Made by a program: the position numbers and the translations under genes. The notes under the pieces are model-generated. The model was not told the origin of the DNA. It saw only the letters and a list, made by a program, of their open reading frames with translations, and did not search any database. Shown piece after piece: positions 33,441 to 42,622 of a stretch of DNA of 64,000 nucleotides. Positions within the stretch are counted from its first letter, which is position 1; every line of letters starts with the position of its first letter. The stretch lies in NCBI RefSeq assembly GCF_048270265.1, contig NZ_JBLWTD010000015.1, positions 7,297 through 71,296 of the forward strand. Direction: 5' to 3'. This DNA comes from Maricaulis sp048270265 (GTDB taxonomy: Bacteria; Pseudomonadota; Alphaproteobacteria; Caulobacterales; Maricaulaceae).

Positions 33441-34646
33441 ATGCCCCGCGCATCAGACATTCTCATTCTGCTCACCTATGTGATGATCGCGGTCGTCGCC
33501 GCGGTCGGGTTCGAGTTCTTCGGCCTGATGTCGACGGCGACAGCCTGGATGATGGGCGCGATCGTGTTCATCGTTGCCGGCATGGCCCATTCCGCAGCCT
33601 CGCATGCGGCGGAACGCAAGGCGACGGAAGAGGAAATCCGCGGCCTCAAATCGGCCAATCTTGCCCTGGCAGAGGAATTCGAGGCGGCGCAGCGCCGGCT
33701 CGATGAAATCACCGACGAGCTGCGCTGCGAGGCTGTCGAGCGCGACAATGCCTTCGTGCACGAGGTCAAGGTGCTCGAGGATCTGGTGCGCCGTGTCGGC
33801 GAGCCACTCCCGGACCGGACCGGACCGGCCGTCGAGGCGAGCAGCAAGGCGGTCAATATCGACATCATCCGCGAGGCGCTCCAGGCGAATCGGGTCGATC
33901 TCTACCTGCAGCCCATCGTCACCCTGCCGCAGCGGCGGATCATGTTTTATGAAAGTTTCACCCGCCTGCGCGACGCGGCTGGCCGCCTGCTGGCGCCGAG
34001 CGTCTTCATAGAGGCCGCCGAACGCGCCGGCCTGATGACCGAGGTCGACAATCTCCTGCTGTTCCGGTGTGTCCAGATCCTGCGCCGTCTGACGCAACAG
34101 GATCGCCGTGTCGGGATCTTCTGCAATGTCTCGGCCCATTCGCTGGCCGATGAGAGCTTCTTCCCGTCCTTCCTCGACTTCATCCGCCAGAACAATGACC
34201 TCGCCGGGGCCCTGATTTTCGAGATCCCGCAGCGTGCCTTCATCGAGCGCAATGCGATTGCGGCGCGCAACATGTCGCGCATGGTCGATTTCGGTTTCCG
34301 CTTCTCGATCGACCAGGTCACGGATGTCGATGTCGATCTCGCCGAGATGCAGCGGGCCGGCGTACGTTTCGTGAAGATCGCCGGCGAGCGCCTGCTCGAT
34401 GCGGTCAATAATCTCGAGTCGATTGCCGGACTGGAGCCGGGTTCGATTGCCCATGAAGACATGGCCGGCGTGTTTGCCCGCCACGGCATCGACCTGATCG
34501 TCGACAAGATCGAATCCGAATCGACCGTGGTCGAAGTGCTCGAGCTCGACGTCGCCTACGGCCAGGGCCATCTGTTCGGCGAGCCGCGCCCGGTGCGTGA
34601 CGAAGTGCTCGACGAAGCCGGCAATGTTGTCCGGATGGCCAGCTAG
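33441..34646 (+). CDS. tipF: EAL-domain protein, TipF-like flagellar positioning factor
   Basis: 401 residues. Two membrane segments near residues 7-50 (ILILLTYVMIAVVAAVGF and TAWMMGAIVFIVAGMAH), a coiled-coil stretch rich in Glu, Ala and Arg to about residue 110, then an EAL-type domain. The signature residues are altered: EAL is ESF (YESFTR), FEITE is FEIPQ, and DD is DQ in SIDQVTDV. This membrane, coiled coil and degenerate EAL layout matches Caulobacter TipF, a cyclic-di-GMP receptor for flagellum assembly at the pole. It is expected to bind, not hydrolyse, c-di-GMP. I infer this by resemblance. Confidence 0.8.
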   Translation: MPRASDILILLTYVMIAVVAAVGFEFFGLMSTATAWMMGAIVFIVAGMAHSAASHAAERKATEEEIRGLKSANLALAEEFEAAQRRLDEITDELRCEAVERDNAFVHEVKVLEDLVRRVGEPLPDRTGPAVEASSKAVNIDIIREALQANRVDLYLQPIVTLPQRRIMFYESFTRLRDAAGRLLAPSVFIEAAERAGLMTEVDNLLLFRCVQILRRLTQQDRRVGIFCNVSAHSLADESFFPSFLDFIRQNNDLAGALIFEIPQRAFIERNAIAARNMSRMVDFGFRFSIDQVTDVDVDLAEMQRAGVRFVKIAGERLLDAVNNLESIAGLEPGSIAHEDMAGVFARHGIDLIVDKIESESTVVEVLELDVAYGQGHLFGEPRPVRDEVLDEAGNVVRMAS

Positions 34647-34702
34647 CAAGCGCCCAGCGGGTCAGGATTGACCTGACGCGGCGGCGCTGCTTCAACCCGC
34701 TC

Positions 34703-35557
34703 ATGACCCAGCCTGTTTGCCTGTCCGAGCTACGTGACCGCTATGACGTCCTGTATTGCGATGTCTGGGGCGTGATCCGTGATGGCCGCCGGCTCTTGCC
34801 CGCCGCTGTCGACGCCCTCATCCGCTTTCGCCAGTCGGGCGGATTTGTCTGCCTCGTCTCCAACTCGCCGCAACGCGCGCGCGGCCTGGCGGCCCACCTG
34901 GACCAGATGGGCATGCCCGGTGGCAGTATCGATGCGATCGTCACCTCGGGCGATGCGATCCATGCGGAGCTGGCCAAGCGAATGCCCGGCCGCGCCCTGC
35001 GGATCGGGCCGGATGATGATGACGCGCTCTATGAGGGGCTGGACATCCGCTTCACCGACCTCGCCGACGCGGATTTCATCAGCTGTACCGGGCCGGATGA
35101 TTACTGGAACGGCAAGCCGGAGGACTATCGCGGCGTGCTGGAAGCGGCGCTTGAGCGCGATCTCGATCTGGTCTGTGCCAATCCCGACATTGTCGTGCAG
35201 TCCGGGGACCGGCTGGTCTATTGCGCCGGTGCCATTGCGCGCCTGTACACCCAGATGGGCGGGCGGAGCATTGTCGCGGGCAAGCCGCACCGGCCGATCT
35301 ACGAACTGGCACGGGCCAGGGTCGAGGCGTCGGGCCGGTCTGTCGACCTAAAGCGGGTTCTGGCCATTGGCGACGGGCCGGAGACCGATATCGCCGGTGC
35401 CATGCGCATCGGCATCGATGCGGTCTTCATCGCCGACGGCATCCACGCCGCAGACCTGAACAGCGACAGTCTCGATTCCGAAACTGTCGCTGACATGTTG
35501 GATGACTATGGGGTGCAGGCGCGCTGGTGGGCGCCCAAACTGGTCTGGTCGGCCTAG
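34703..35557 (+). CDS. HAD superfamily hydrolase (TIGR01459-like)
   Basis: 284 residues. HAD motif 1 is present as YCDVWGVIRDG near residue 18, motif 2 as VCLVSNSPQRA and the final acidic motif GDGPETDIAGAM near residue 220. Family members of this type-IIA capped group (including NagD) are phosphatases of small phosphorylated molecules. The substrate is unknown. It shares its stop CTAG with the convergent CheZ gene and starts 56 bases after tipF. Confidence 0.85.
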   Translation: MTQPVCLSELRDRYDVLYCDVWGVIRDGRRLLPAAVDALIRFRQSGGFVCLVSNSPQRARGLAAHLDQMGMPGGSIDAIVTSGDAIHAELAKRMPGRALRIGPDDDDALYEGLDIRFTDLADADFISCTGPDDYWNGKPEDYRGVLEAALERDLDLVCANPDIVVQSGDRLVYCAGAIARLYTQMGGRSIVAGKPHRPIYELARARVEASGRSVDLKRVLAIGDGPETDIAGAMRIGIDAVFIADGIHAADLNSDSLDSETVADMLDDYGVQARWWAPKLVWSA

Positions 35558-36252
35558 TCGAACAGCGAGTCGATTGAGCCCTGGTCGAGATCATTGACCG
35601 GTGGCGCATCCATCGCGGCGAACATGGCGTCGATATCATCCTGGCTGGTTTCAGGACCGCCCATGGCCGGACCGTTGAGCAATTGCTCGCGGGCACGCTT
35701 TTCCTCGGGCGTTTCTTCCTGCGGGGTCATGTCAGCGTCGCGGACACCCATCACCTCGGCGAAGCGGGCGACCCGGTCTTCGACATGGCGCAGGCTGTTG
35801 ACCACTTTGGAAACCCGCTGACCAGCGAGATCCTGGAAACTGCAGGCTTCGATGATGGTCATCATCTGCGCCTCGACATTGGCCCGGTAGGCAGCGAAAT
35901 CTTCGTTGTCATCGCAGAGGACATCCTCGGCCGCCGACATGATGGTCTCGGTGGCCTTCTCGGTATCCCCGACAACGGCTTCCAGCTCGGCGCCGGCGGT
36001 CGGGATACGCTGGGTCTTGATATCATTGGGGCGCAGGGCGGCAATTTCGTCCCGCGTCCGTGAGATATACTCGGCGATATAATTGAATTCCTGGCAGATC
36101 GACTGGTCGAGGGAGCTGAAGAACAGCTTCATCGTATCCGTCAGCTGGTGGGCCAGCTTCAGAACTTCCATGATCTGCGCACCTTGCAGATCGCCGGCCT
36201 TCAGGGAGGCGAGCGATGTGCGGACTTGCGCGGCGACATTGGCGGCGGGCAT
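35554..36252 (-). CDS. cheZ: CheZ-like protein phosphatase
   Basis: 232 residues from ATG 36252, which follows AAGGAGGG. The four-helix region holds the CheZ active-site segment CSFQDLAGQRVSKVV near residues 155-170, where the Asp and Gln remove phosphate from CheY-P. A poorly conserved acidic linker ends in QGSIDSLFD, a short tail comparable to CheZ's CheY-binding C-terminal helix. The cheY-like gene lies 51 bases upstream on the same strand, so substrate and phosphatase form one operon. Confidence 0.85.
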   Translation of the reverse strand: MPAANVAAQVRTSLASLKAGDLQGAQIMEVLKLAHQLTDTMKLFFSSLDQSICQEFNYIAEYISRTRDEIAALRPNDIKTQRIPTAGAELEAVVGDTEKATETIMSAAEDVLCDDNEDFAAYRANVEAQMMTIIEACSFQDLAGQRVSKVVNSLRHVEDRVARFAEVMGVRDADMTPQEETPEEKRAREQLLNGPAMGGPETSQDDIDAMFAAMDAPPVNDLDQGSIDSLFD

Positions 36253-36303
36253 GCGGCCCTCCTTGCTCAGCAGGTTCAAACGGGGTGTCGTTCAGGCCAG
36301 GGC

Positions 36304-36690
36304 CTAGAAATCACCCAGAACAGCGGACATCTTCGATTTCAAGGTGCCGGCATTGAACGGCTTCACGATGTAGTTGTTCACGCCGGCTCGTTTCGCCGCG
36401 ACAACATTCTCGGTCTTGGACTCTGCGGTCACCATGATGAAGGGCGTGGCTTTCATGCCTTCATCAGCGCGAACCTTTTGCAGCAGCTCGTAGCCGGTCA
36501 TCGGTTCCATGTTCCAGTCGGAAATGACCAGTCCATATTTGTTTTCCTGCATCTTCGCGAATGCTTCCTGCCCGTCAGAGGCATCATCGACATTCTCGAA
36601 GCCAATCTGCTTGAGCAGGTTGCGTATGATTCTGATCATGGTTTTGTAGTCGTCCACAACCAGGATCGACATTGTCATATCGACAGCCAT
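36304..36690 (-). CDS. cheY: CheY-like single-domain response regulator
   Basis: 128 residues. The start at 36690 follows GGAGACTTAGC. Acidic pocket SILVVDDYK, phospho-accepting Asp in LVISDWNMEP, Thr in MVTAESKTE and Lys in YIVKPFN are all in place. No output domain. The gene leads the operon with cheZ, so it should be the motor-binding chemotaxis regulator. Its role relative to any other CheY of the genome cannot be told. Confidence 0.9.
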   Translation of the reverse strand: MAVDMTMSILVVDDYKTMIRIIRNLLKQIGFENVDDASDGQEAFAKMQENKYGLVISDWNMEPMTGYELLQKVRADEGMKATPFIMVTAESKTENVVAAKRAGVNNYIVKPFNAGTLKSKMSAVLGDF

Positions 36691-36809
36691 GCTAAGTCTC
36701 CATCCACTCGGCGTGTTACCTGAGACAGCTTGTTCCGCTGTCTTCATCGATGACCCTAGACAACTGCGGATAAAAATCGGTTAAAGCGAGCGAAGACACG
36801 GAGAGAGTC

Positions 36810-37253
36810 ATGGCGGAAATCGTAGCAATTGCCTTGGAAGACATGCGAATCGGTCAATCTGCGGAAGCAGTGCGAGTCGTTGTTGAGGAAGATCTGGACC
36901 AGTTTGCCAAGGTGTCGGGCGACTATAATCCGGTACATATGGACGAGGCCTATGCCCGCACGACGCCGTTCCGCGGCCGGATCGTGCACGGCGCCCTGGT
37001 CGCCTCCCACATCTCCGGTGTGCTCGGCAACCAGCTGCCTGGACCGGGCGCGATCTTCCTGGCGCTGAACATGCGCTTCTTCCAGCCGGTCCGGATCGGT
37101 GACGAGGTGCTGACGCGCGTCACGGTGAAGGATATCGACATCAAGGCCCGGCGCCTGGTCATGGACTGTGTCTGCACGGTCGAGGGCAAGGTCGCGATGC
37201 AGGCCGAGGCGGAAGTCATGGTCCGCAAGCGGCGCCGTGCCCCGGTTGAGTAG
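36810..37253 (+). CDS. MaoC-like (R)-specific hydratase
   Basis: 147 residues forming one hotdog domain with the hydratase-2 motif (GDYNPVHMDEAYA and the following GRIVHGALVAS), where the Asp and His act on the substrate. Such enzymes hydrate trans-2-enoyl-CoA to (R)-3-hydroxyacyl-CoA, or act as small dehydratases in fatty acid or polyester metabolism. Divergent from cheY with about 120 bases between. RibF starts 6 bases after its stop. Confidence 0.88.
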   Translation: MAEIVAIALEDMRIGQSAEAVRVVVEEDLDQFAKVSGDYNPVHMDEAYARTTPFRGRIVHGALVASHISGVLGNQLPGPGAIFLALNMRFFQPVRIGDEVLTRVTVKDIDIKARRLVMDCVCTVEGKVAMQAEAEVMVRKRRRAPVE

Positions 37254-37259
37254 CTGTTG

Positions 37260-38204
37260 ATGCAGACGCTTCACGGATATGACCGGATTGACGCCGGACA
37301 CCGCGGTGCGGTTGTCGCGCTGGGCAATTTCGACGGCGTGCATCTGGGGCACCGCGCCGTGCTCGATGTTGCGCGCAATCTGGCCGGCGCGGCCGGGGCA
37401 AAGCTCGGCGTCGCCCTGTTCGAACCTCATCCGCGGCGCTATTTCGCGCCCGAGGCAAGGGCGTTCCGGCTGATGAGCCCGGCGCGCCGCGATGCCCTGC
37501 TGGCCTCCCTCGGCGTTGACCAGCTGCATGTGCTCGAATTCGACGCCGTGATGGCCCAGATGACGCCGGAGGGGTTCGTGCAGACGGTCCTCGCCGACGG
37601 TCTCGGGATCAATGGTATCGTCACCGGGGCCGATTTCCGGTTCGGCGCCGGCCGCACCGGTTCGACCGTCGAGCTGGCGCAATTGTGTGATGCGCGTGGC
37701 ATTCAGTCGGCCTTCGCCGAGCTGGAGGGCAATGGCTCCGACAAGGTTTCCTCGACCCGGATCCGCCAGGCCATCCATGACGGCAACATGCAGGCCGCAG
37801 CCGAACTTCTCGGCGTGCGCTGGACGGTGGACGGCATTGTCGTGCAGGGCAATCAGCGTGGCCGCACGATCGGCTTCCCGACCGCCAATATCGATCTGGG
37901 CGATTATGTCCGCCCGGCCTACGGGGTCTATGCCGTCCGCGTCGGCATTGACGGCCAGCCGGCAGACCGCCCGGCCGTGGCCAATATCGGAACGCGGCCG
38001 ACGGTCGACGGTGTGACGGAATTGCTGGAAGTCCATCTGCTGGACTTTGACGGTGATCTCTATGGGCGCGAACTGGCGGTCGAGTTTCATGACCATTTGC
38101 GTGCCGAACGGCGCTTCGACGGGCTCGATGCTCTCAAGGCGCAGATCGCCCTGGATGCCACCCGCGCCCGCGACGTGCTGACGCGTGTGGCTGGACCGGC
38201 CTGA
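37260..38204 (+). CDS. ribF: bifunctional riboflavin kinase/FAD synthetase
   Basis: 314 residues. The N-terminal FAD synthetase domain opens with VVALGNFDGVHLGHRAV (HxGH) near residues 18-34 and has ISSTRIR-type sequence (KVSSTRIRQAI) near residue 165. The C-terminal riboflavin kinase domain has GRTIGFPTANID near residue 200 and GVYAVRV. It makes FMN then FAD from riboflavin. A TTG at 37257 is an alternative start. The ribF-ileS-lspA order is common in Proteobacteria. Confidence 0.95.
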   Translation: MQTLHGYDRIDAGHRGAVVALGNFDGVHLGHRAVLDVARNLAGAAGAKLGVALFEPHPRRYFAPEARAFRLMSPARRDALLASLGVDQLHVLEFDAVMAQMTPEGFVQTVLADGLGINGIVTGADFRFGAGRTGSTVELAQLCDARGIQSAFAELEGNGSDKVSSTRIRQAIHDGNMQAAAELLGVRWTVDGIVVQGNQRGRTIGFPTANIDLGDYVRPAYGVYAVRVGIDGQPADRPAVANIGTRPTVDGVTELLEVHLLDFDGDLYGRELAVEFHDHLRAERRFDGLDALKAQIALDATRARDVLTRVAGPA

Positions 38205-38386
38205 CGGGCTCGGATATACGCGGAGCATGGTTTGTTCCCGATTGAAGAAATGCGATGCGGAGCTGTCTCCGGCATCCCTTGTCCGGCGAATTAGCGGCCC
38301 GGGCCGCCGGGATTGATCCTGGCGGTTCCGGGAGACTGCCTCTCCTCCAGAACCCTCCACGATACTGACCGCAAGGACCTGATCCG

Positions 38387-41359
38387 ATGACGGATAAGAC
38401 CGCCGATACCGGAAGCGAAACTGCCGAGAGCCGCGATTATCGCGAGACCCTGTTTCTGCCCAAGACCGATTTCCCGATGCGCGCCGGCCTGCCGACGCAG
38501 GAGCCGCGCTGGCTCGAGCGCTGGGAGAAGCTGGAAATCTACAAGCGCCTGCGTGAGCAGGGCGAGAAACGCACCCGCTTCGTGCTGCATGACGGCCCGC
38601 CCTACGCCAATGGCCACATCCATATCGGCACCGGCATGAACAAGATCCTGAAGGATTTTGTCGTGCGGTCGCGCCAGATGGCCGGTTTCGACGCGCCCTA
38701 TCGACCGGGCTGGGATTGTCACGGCCTGCCGATCGAATGGAAGGTGGAGCAGTTCTACCGGTCCAAGGGCCGGAACAAGAATGATGTTCCGACCAAGGAG
38801 TTCCGCGCCGAATGCCGCTCCTATGCCGCCGGCTGGATCGATGTCCAGCGCGAGGAGTTCAAGCGTCTCGGCGGTGTCGGGAACTGGGATGATCCCTACA
38901 CCACCATGGCCTATGAATCCGAAGCGGCCATCGTGCGCGAATTCCTCAGCTTCGTGAAACAGGGCCTGGTCTATTGCGGCTCCGCTCCGGTGATGTGGTC
39001 GCCGGTCGAGCAGACTGCCCTGGCTGAAGCCGAAGTCGAATATCACGACAAGGTCTCGACCACGATCTATGTCCGCTTCCCGCTGCGCGGCCTGCGTAAG
39101 GATGGCTCCGCGATTCCGGCCTCGTGCATCGGTGCGCATGTGGTGATCTGGACCACGACTCCGTGGACGATCCCGGCCAATCGCGCCATCTGCTATTCGC
39201 CCGATATCAGCTATGGCCTGTATGAGGTCACGGCGGTTGGCGAGAGCGAGTTCAAGCCCTGGGCGATGCCCGGTGATCGCCTGATCGTCGCCGACAATCT
39301 GTGGGAAGAGACCGCCGCCGCGGCCATGATCAAGCGCGCTGACCGGATCATGACCGTCGAACCGGAAGGTTTTGTCTGCGCCCATCCGCTCGCCAATGCC
39401 GACAAATACTGGAGCTATGGCGTGCCATTGCTCGCCGGTGACCATGTGACCGACGAGACCGGTACCGGCTTCGTCCACACGGCACCGGGCCATGGCGCCG
39501 AGGACTATGTCGCCTGGATGGCGCATCCCGAATGGCATGACCGCAATATGCCGGTGCCCCAGACCGTGGGCGAGGACGGTGCGTTTTACGACACGATCCC
39601 GCTGTTCGGCGGCTTGCACATCATCCGTGTCGACGGCAAGAAGCAGGGCCAGGACGGGCCGGCCAACAAGGCGGTGATCGATGCCCTGATCGCCCAGAAC
39701 CGGCTTCTGGCGCGTGGGCGTCTGGAACACTCCTATCCGCACTCCTGGCGCTCCAAGGCACCGGTCATCTTCCGCAATACGCCGCAATGGTTCGTCGCCA
39801 TCGACCGGCCGATGCAGGATGGCCGCTCCCTGCGCGAAGCTGCGCTCAAGGCGATCGGCGATACCGAATGGACGCCGAAGGTCGCTGAAAACCGCATCCG
39901 CTCCATGGTTGAGGGACGGCCGGACTGGCTGGTCTCGCGCCAGCGCGCCTGGGGCGTGCCGCTGACCCTGTTCGTCGAGGCCGGCACCAAGCGCGTGCTG
40001 AATGATCCCAAGGTGCATGCCCGTATCATCAAGGCCGTCGAAGAGGACGGGGCCGATGCCTGGTTCGAGCGTCCGGCATCTGAATTCCTCGGCGAGGAGT
40101 ACAATGCTGATGAGTGGGAAAAGGTCACCGATATTCTTGATGTCTGGTTTGACAGCGGTTGCACCCATGCCTTTGCGCTGGAACCGCGTCCGGATCTGAA
40201 ATGGCCGGCCGATCTCTATCTTGAAGGCTCCGACCAGCACCGCGGCTGGTTCCAGTCATCCTTGCTGGAAAGCTGCGGCACGCGCGGCCGTGCGCCCTAT
40301 GACGCCGTGCTCACCCATGGCTTCGTCATGGCCGGTGACGGTCGCAAGATGTCCAAATCGCTCGGCAATACGCTGGCACCGAACGAGATCGCCAAGAAAT
40401 ACGGCATCGAGATCATGCGCCTGTGGGTCTCGGCCCAGGACTTCACCGATGATCTGCGCATCTCCGAGGAGATCCTGCAGACCTCGGTCGATGCCTATCG
40501 CAAGCTGCGCAATACGATGCGCTATGTGCTCGGTGCCCTCGATGGTTTCGAGGAGTCGGAAACCGTCCCGCACAATCAGATGCCGTCGCTGGAACGCTGG
40601 GTGTTGCATCGCCTGCATGAACTCGACGGTATCGTGCGCGAGGGCTATGCGGCCTATGACTTCAAGAAGGTCTATTCGGCGCTGTTCAATTTCTGCGTCG
40701 TCGACCTGTCGGCCTTCTATCTCGATGTCCGCAAGGACAGCCTGTATTGCGACCGCCCGGACGCCCTGCGCCGCCGGTCGGCGCGGACCGTCATGCATGA
40801 AGTCATCGACCGCCTCACGGCCTGGATGGCGCCGATCATGCCCTTCACCATGGAAGAGGTCTGGCTCGGCCTGCACCCGTCCGACACCGACAGTGTGCAT
40901 CTGCGCACCTTCCCGCACACGCCATCCGACTGGCATGATGGCAGCCGTGCCGAGCGCTGGCAGACCATTCGCCGCCTGCGCCGGGTCGTGAACGGGGCAC
41001 TGGAAGTGGAGCGCCGTGAAAAGCGCATCGGCTCCAGCCTCGAAGCCGCACCGCAGGTCTATGTCGCCGACCCGGCCTATCGTGATGCCCTGGCGCAGGA
41101 AGCCGACGGCGATATCGAGGACTATCTGGCCGAGATCGCGATCACCAGCCAGGCCAGCCTGCACGATGAACCGGCTCCGGACGGGGCTTTCCGTCTCGAG
41201 GATGTCGCCGATATCGCGGTCATTCCCGGCCGTGCGGTCGGCCGCAAGTGTGCACGCTCGTGGAAATATTCCACCGAGGTCGGCAGCGACAGCCGCTATC
41301 CCGAACTCTCCCCGCGCGATGCCGAAGCGGTCGCCCATTGGGACGCGATGAATGCTTGA
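38387..41359 (+). CDS. ileS: isoleucine--tRNA ligase
   Basis: 990 residues, of normal length. The class I HIGH motif is HIHIGTG near residue 80, the KMSKS motif GRKMSKSLGN near residue 652, and the editing domain motif FVHTAPGHGAEDY lies near residue 365. The sequence DVWFDSG precedes KMSKS as expected. The C-terminal zinc finger found in many bacterial enzymes is not seen, as is usual for the alphaproteobacterial type. A hairpin occupies the leader near 38298-38332. lspA overlaps its last eight bases. Confidence 0.98.
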   Translation: MTDKTADTGSETAESRDYRETLFLPKTDFPMRAGLPTQEPRWLERWEKLEIYKRLREQGEKRTRFVLHDGPPYANGHIHIGTGMNKILKDFVVRSRQMAGFDAPYRPGWDCHGLPIEWKVEQFYRSKGRNKNDVPTKEFRAECRSYAAGWIDVQREEFKRLGGVGNWDDPYTTMAYESEAAIVREFLSFVKQGLVYCGSAPVMWSPVEQTALAEAEVEYHDKVSTTIYVRFPLRGLRKDGSAIPASCIGAHVVIWTTTPWTIPANRAICYSPDISYGLYEVTAVGESEFKPWAMPGDRLIVADNLWEETAAAAMIKRADRIMTVEPEGFVCAHPLANADKYWSYGVPLLAGDHVTDETGTGFVHTAPGHGAEDYVAWMAHPEWHDRNMPVPQTVGEDGAFYDTIPLFGGLHIIRVDGKKQGQDGPANKAVIDALIAQNRLLARGRLEHSYPHSWRSKAPVIFRNTPQWFVAIDRPMQDGRSLREAALKAIGDTEWTPKVAENRIRSMVEGRPDWLVSRQRAWGVPLTLFVEAGTKRVLNDPKVHARIIKAVEEDGADAWFERPASEFLGEEYNADEWEKVTDILDVWFDSGCTHAFALEPRPDLKWPADLYLEGSDQHRGWFQSSLLESCGTRGRAPYDAVLTHGFVMAGDGRKMSKSLGNTLAPNEIAKKYGIEIMRLWVSAQDFTDDLRISEEILQTSVDAYRKLRNTMRYVLGALDGFEESETVPHNQMPSLERWVLHRLHELDGIVREGYAAYDFKKVYSALFNFCVVDLSAFYLDVRKDSLYCDRPDALRRRSARTVMHEVIDRLTAWMAPIMPFTMEEVWLGLHPSDTDSVHLRTFPHTPSDWHDGSRAERWQTIRRLRRVVNGALEVERREKRIGSSLEAAPQVYVADPAYRDALAQEADGDIEDYLAEIAITSQASLHDEPAPDGAFRLEDVADIAVIPGRAVGRKCARSWKYSTEVGSDSRYPELSPRDAEAVAHWDAMNA

Positions 41360-41942
41360 GCGGCTGCGCGCGATGAGACAGGCGATCCGGCTCACACCTG
41401 AGTCCCGGCTGGGGTTGATCCTCGCCGGGGCCGTGCTGGTGCTCGACCAGCTCAGCAAATGGTGGGTGCTCGACCGGCTCGCCTTCTCGCCGCCGGGCTG
41501 TCTGGATTTCCAGCGCGCCGACGCGGCCGCCCGCGCCAGCATGGCCAATAATTGCGGCCATATCGAAGTCTCGCCCTTCTTCGACCTCACCATGGTCTGG
41601 AACAAAGGCGTCAGCTTCGGCCTGCTCGGTGCCGACGGTCCGCTTGGCCGGTTCCTGCTGGTCGGGTTTTCGGTCGCTGTGGCCCTGGCCCTGGTCGCCG
41701 GCCTGCTGTCGGTGGGACCGTTCAAGGTCGCCCGGCGCTGGCAGGCGATCGCGTTCGGCCTGATCATCGGCGGCGCCCTGGGCAATGCCATCGACCGGGC
41801 CCTCTACGGGGCCGTCGCCGATTTCCTGAACTTTTCGGGCCTGATGTTTCCCTGGGTGTTCAATATCGCCGATGTCGGGATCAATCTCGGCGTTGCGGCC
41901 ATCATCCTGGATGTGTTCATTCTCGACCGCGATAAGCGGTAG
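41352..41942 (+). CDS. lspA: lipoprotein signal peptidase (signal peptidase II)
   Basis: 196 residues with four hydrophobic segments. Catalytic aspartates lie in IGGALGNAIDR and FNIADVGINLG, and VWNKGVSFGLL precedes them, as in the A8 peptidase family. It cuts signal peptides before the lipid-modified Cys and so serves the several lipoproteins of this window. Overlaps ileS by 8 bases, so translation is probably coupled. Confidence 0.97.
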   Translation: MLERLRAMRQAIRLTPESRLGLILAGAVLVLDQLSKWWVLDRLAFSPPGCLDFQRADAAARASMANNCGHIEVSPFFDLTMVWNKGVSFGLLGADGPLGRFLLVGFSVAVALALVAGLLSVGPFKVARRWQAIAFGLIIGGALGNAIDRALYGAVADFLNFSGLMFPWVFNIADVGINLGVAAIILDVFILDRDKR

Positions 41943-42025
41943 ACGAAGATGTAATGGTCTACGGGCTGGAGATCGACGAGACTCTTCGCTACATATGATC
42001 TGAAGAATGACTGGAGCTAGTCGAC

Positions 42026-42568
42026 ATGCGTTTGCCATCCGTACTCATCGCCGCTGCCGCGGCCAGTTTCGCCCTGACGGGTTGTGCCGCTGTTGAGCGG
42101 GGTTTCGGTGGCGGCAAGGTCACGCCGGACGAATTCCGCACGGTCACCATTGCGCCGCTGAGCGTGCCGCCCGAATTCAATCTGCGTCCGCCGGAGCCCG
42201 GTGCGCCACGTCCCGACGAAATCTATCCCGACCAGATGGCCCGTGCGGCTCTGCTGGGTTCCCAGGGTGAATTCCAGGGCAGCGATGCCGAGGCCCTGCT
42301 TGTCGCCCATGCCGGTGGCGGCGCGGCTGACCCCTTCATCCGCTCGATCATTGATGGCGAAACCGCCGGTGTCGTGCACAAGACCCGCAGCTTTGCCGAC
42401 CAGGTCCTGTTCTGGCGCAATGGCGAATATGTCCCGCCCGTCGATGCGACACCGCTTGATTCCGGTGCCGAGGCCCTGCGCCAGGAGCAGATCCTCAACA
42501 CCACCGGTGGCGGCGATGTCGAGATCGAACGCGATCGCCGGCTGTTGCCGAAACTGCCGGGCCTTTGA
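42026..42568 (+). CDS. bamF: DUF3035/BamF-type lipoprotein
   Basis: 180 residues with a lipobox, SFALTGC. The conserved part VTPDEFRTVTIAPLSVPPEF and NLRPPEPGAPRP is the hallmark of DUF3035, which in Caulobacter is BamF, a component of the outer-membrane beta-barrel assembly complex. The rest is acidic and possibly disordered. It follows lspA by about 85 bases and precedes mutL by 54. Confidence 0.82.
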   Translation: MRLPSVLIAAAAASFALTGCAAVERGFGGGKVTPDEFRTVTIAPLSVPPEFNLRPPEPGAPRPDEIYPDQMARAALLGSQGEFQGSDAEALLVAHAGGGAADPFIRSIIDGETAGVVHKTRSFADQVLFWRNGEYVPPVDATPLDSGAEALRQEQILNTTGGGDVEIERDRRLLPKLPGL

Positions 42569-42622
42569 TCGCGACCCCGTCGCGGACTTGACCGACTCAG
42601 GGCCAGCCGAAAGGTTGGCCCT

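Noticed and set aside
38298..38332. Leader hairpin before ileS considered as a T-box
   Set aside because: T-box leaders are essentially a Gram-positive device, and no specifier or T-box sequence is visible.
38291..40240. 649-residue - strand frame antisense to ileS, and similar long antisense frames (for example 36756-38360, 53877-55157)
   Set aside because: High GC keeps antisense frames open. The + strand products are complete conserved enzymes, and these frames show no family motif and poor start signals.
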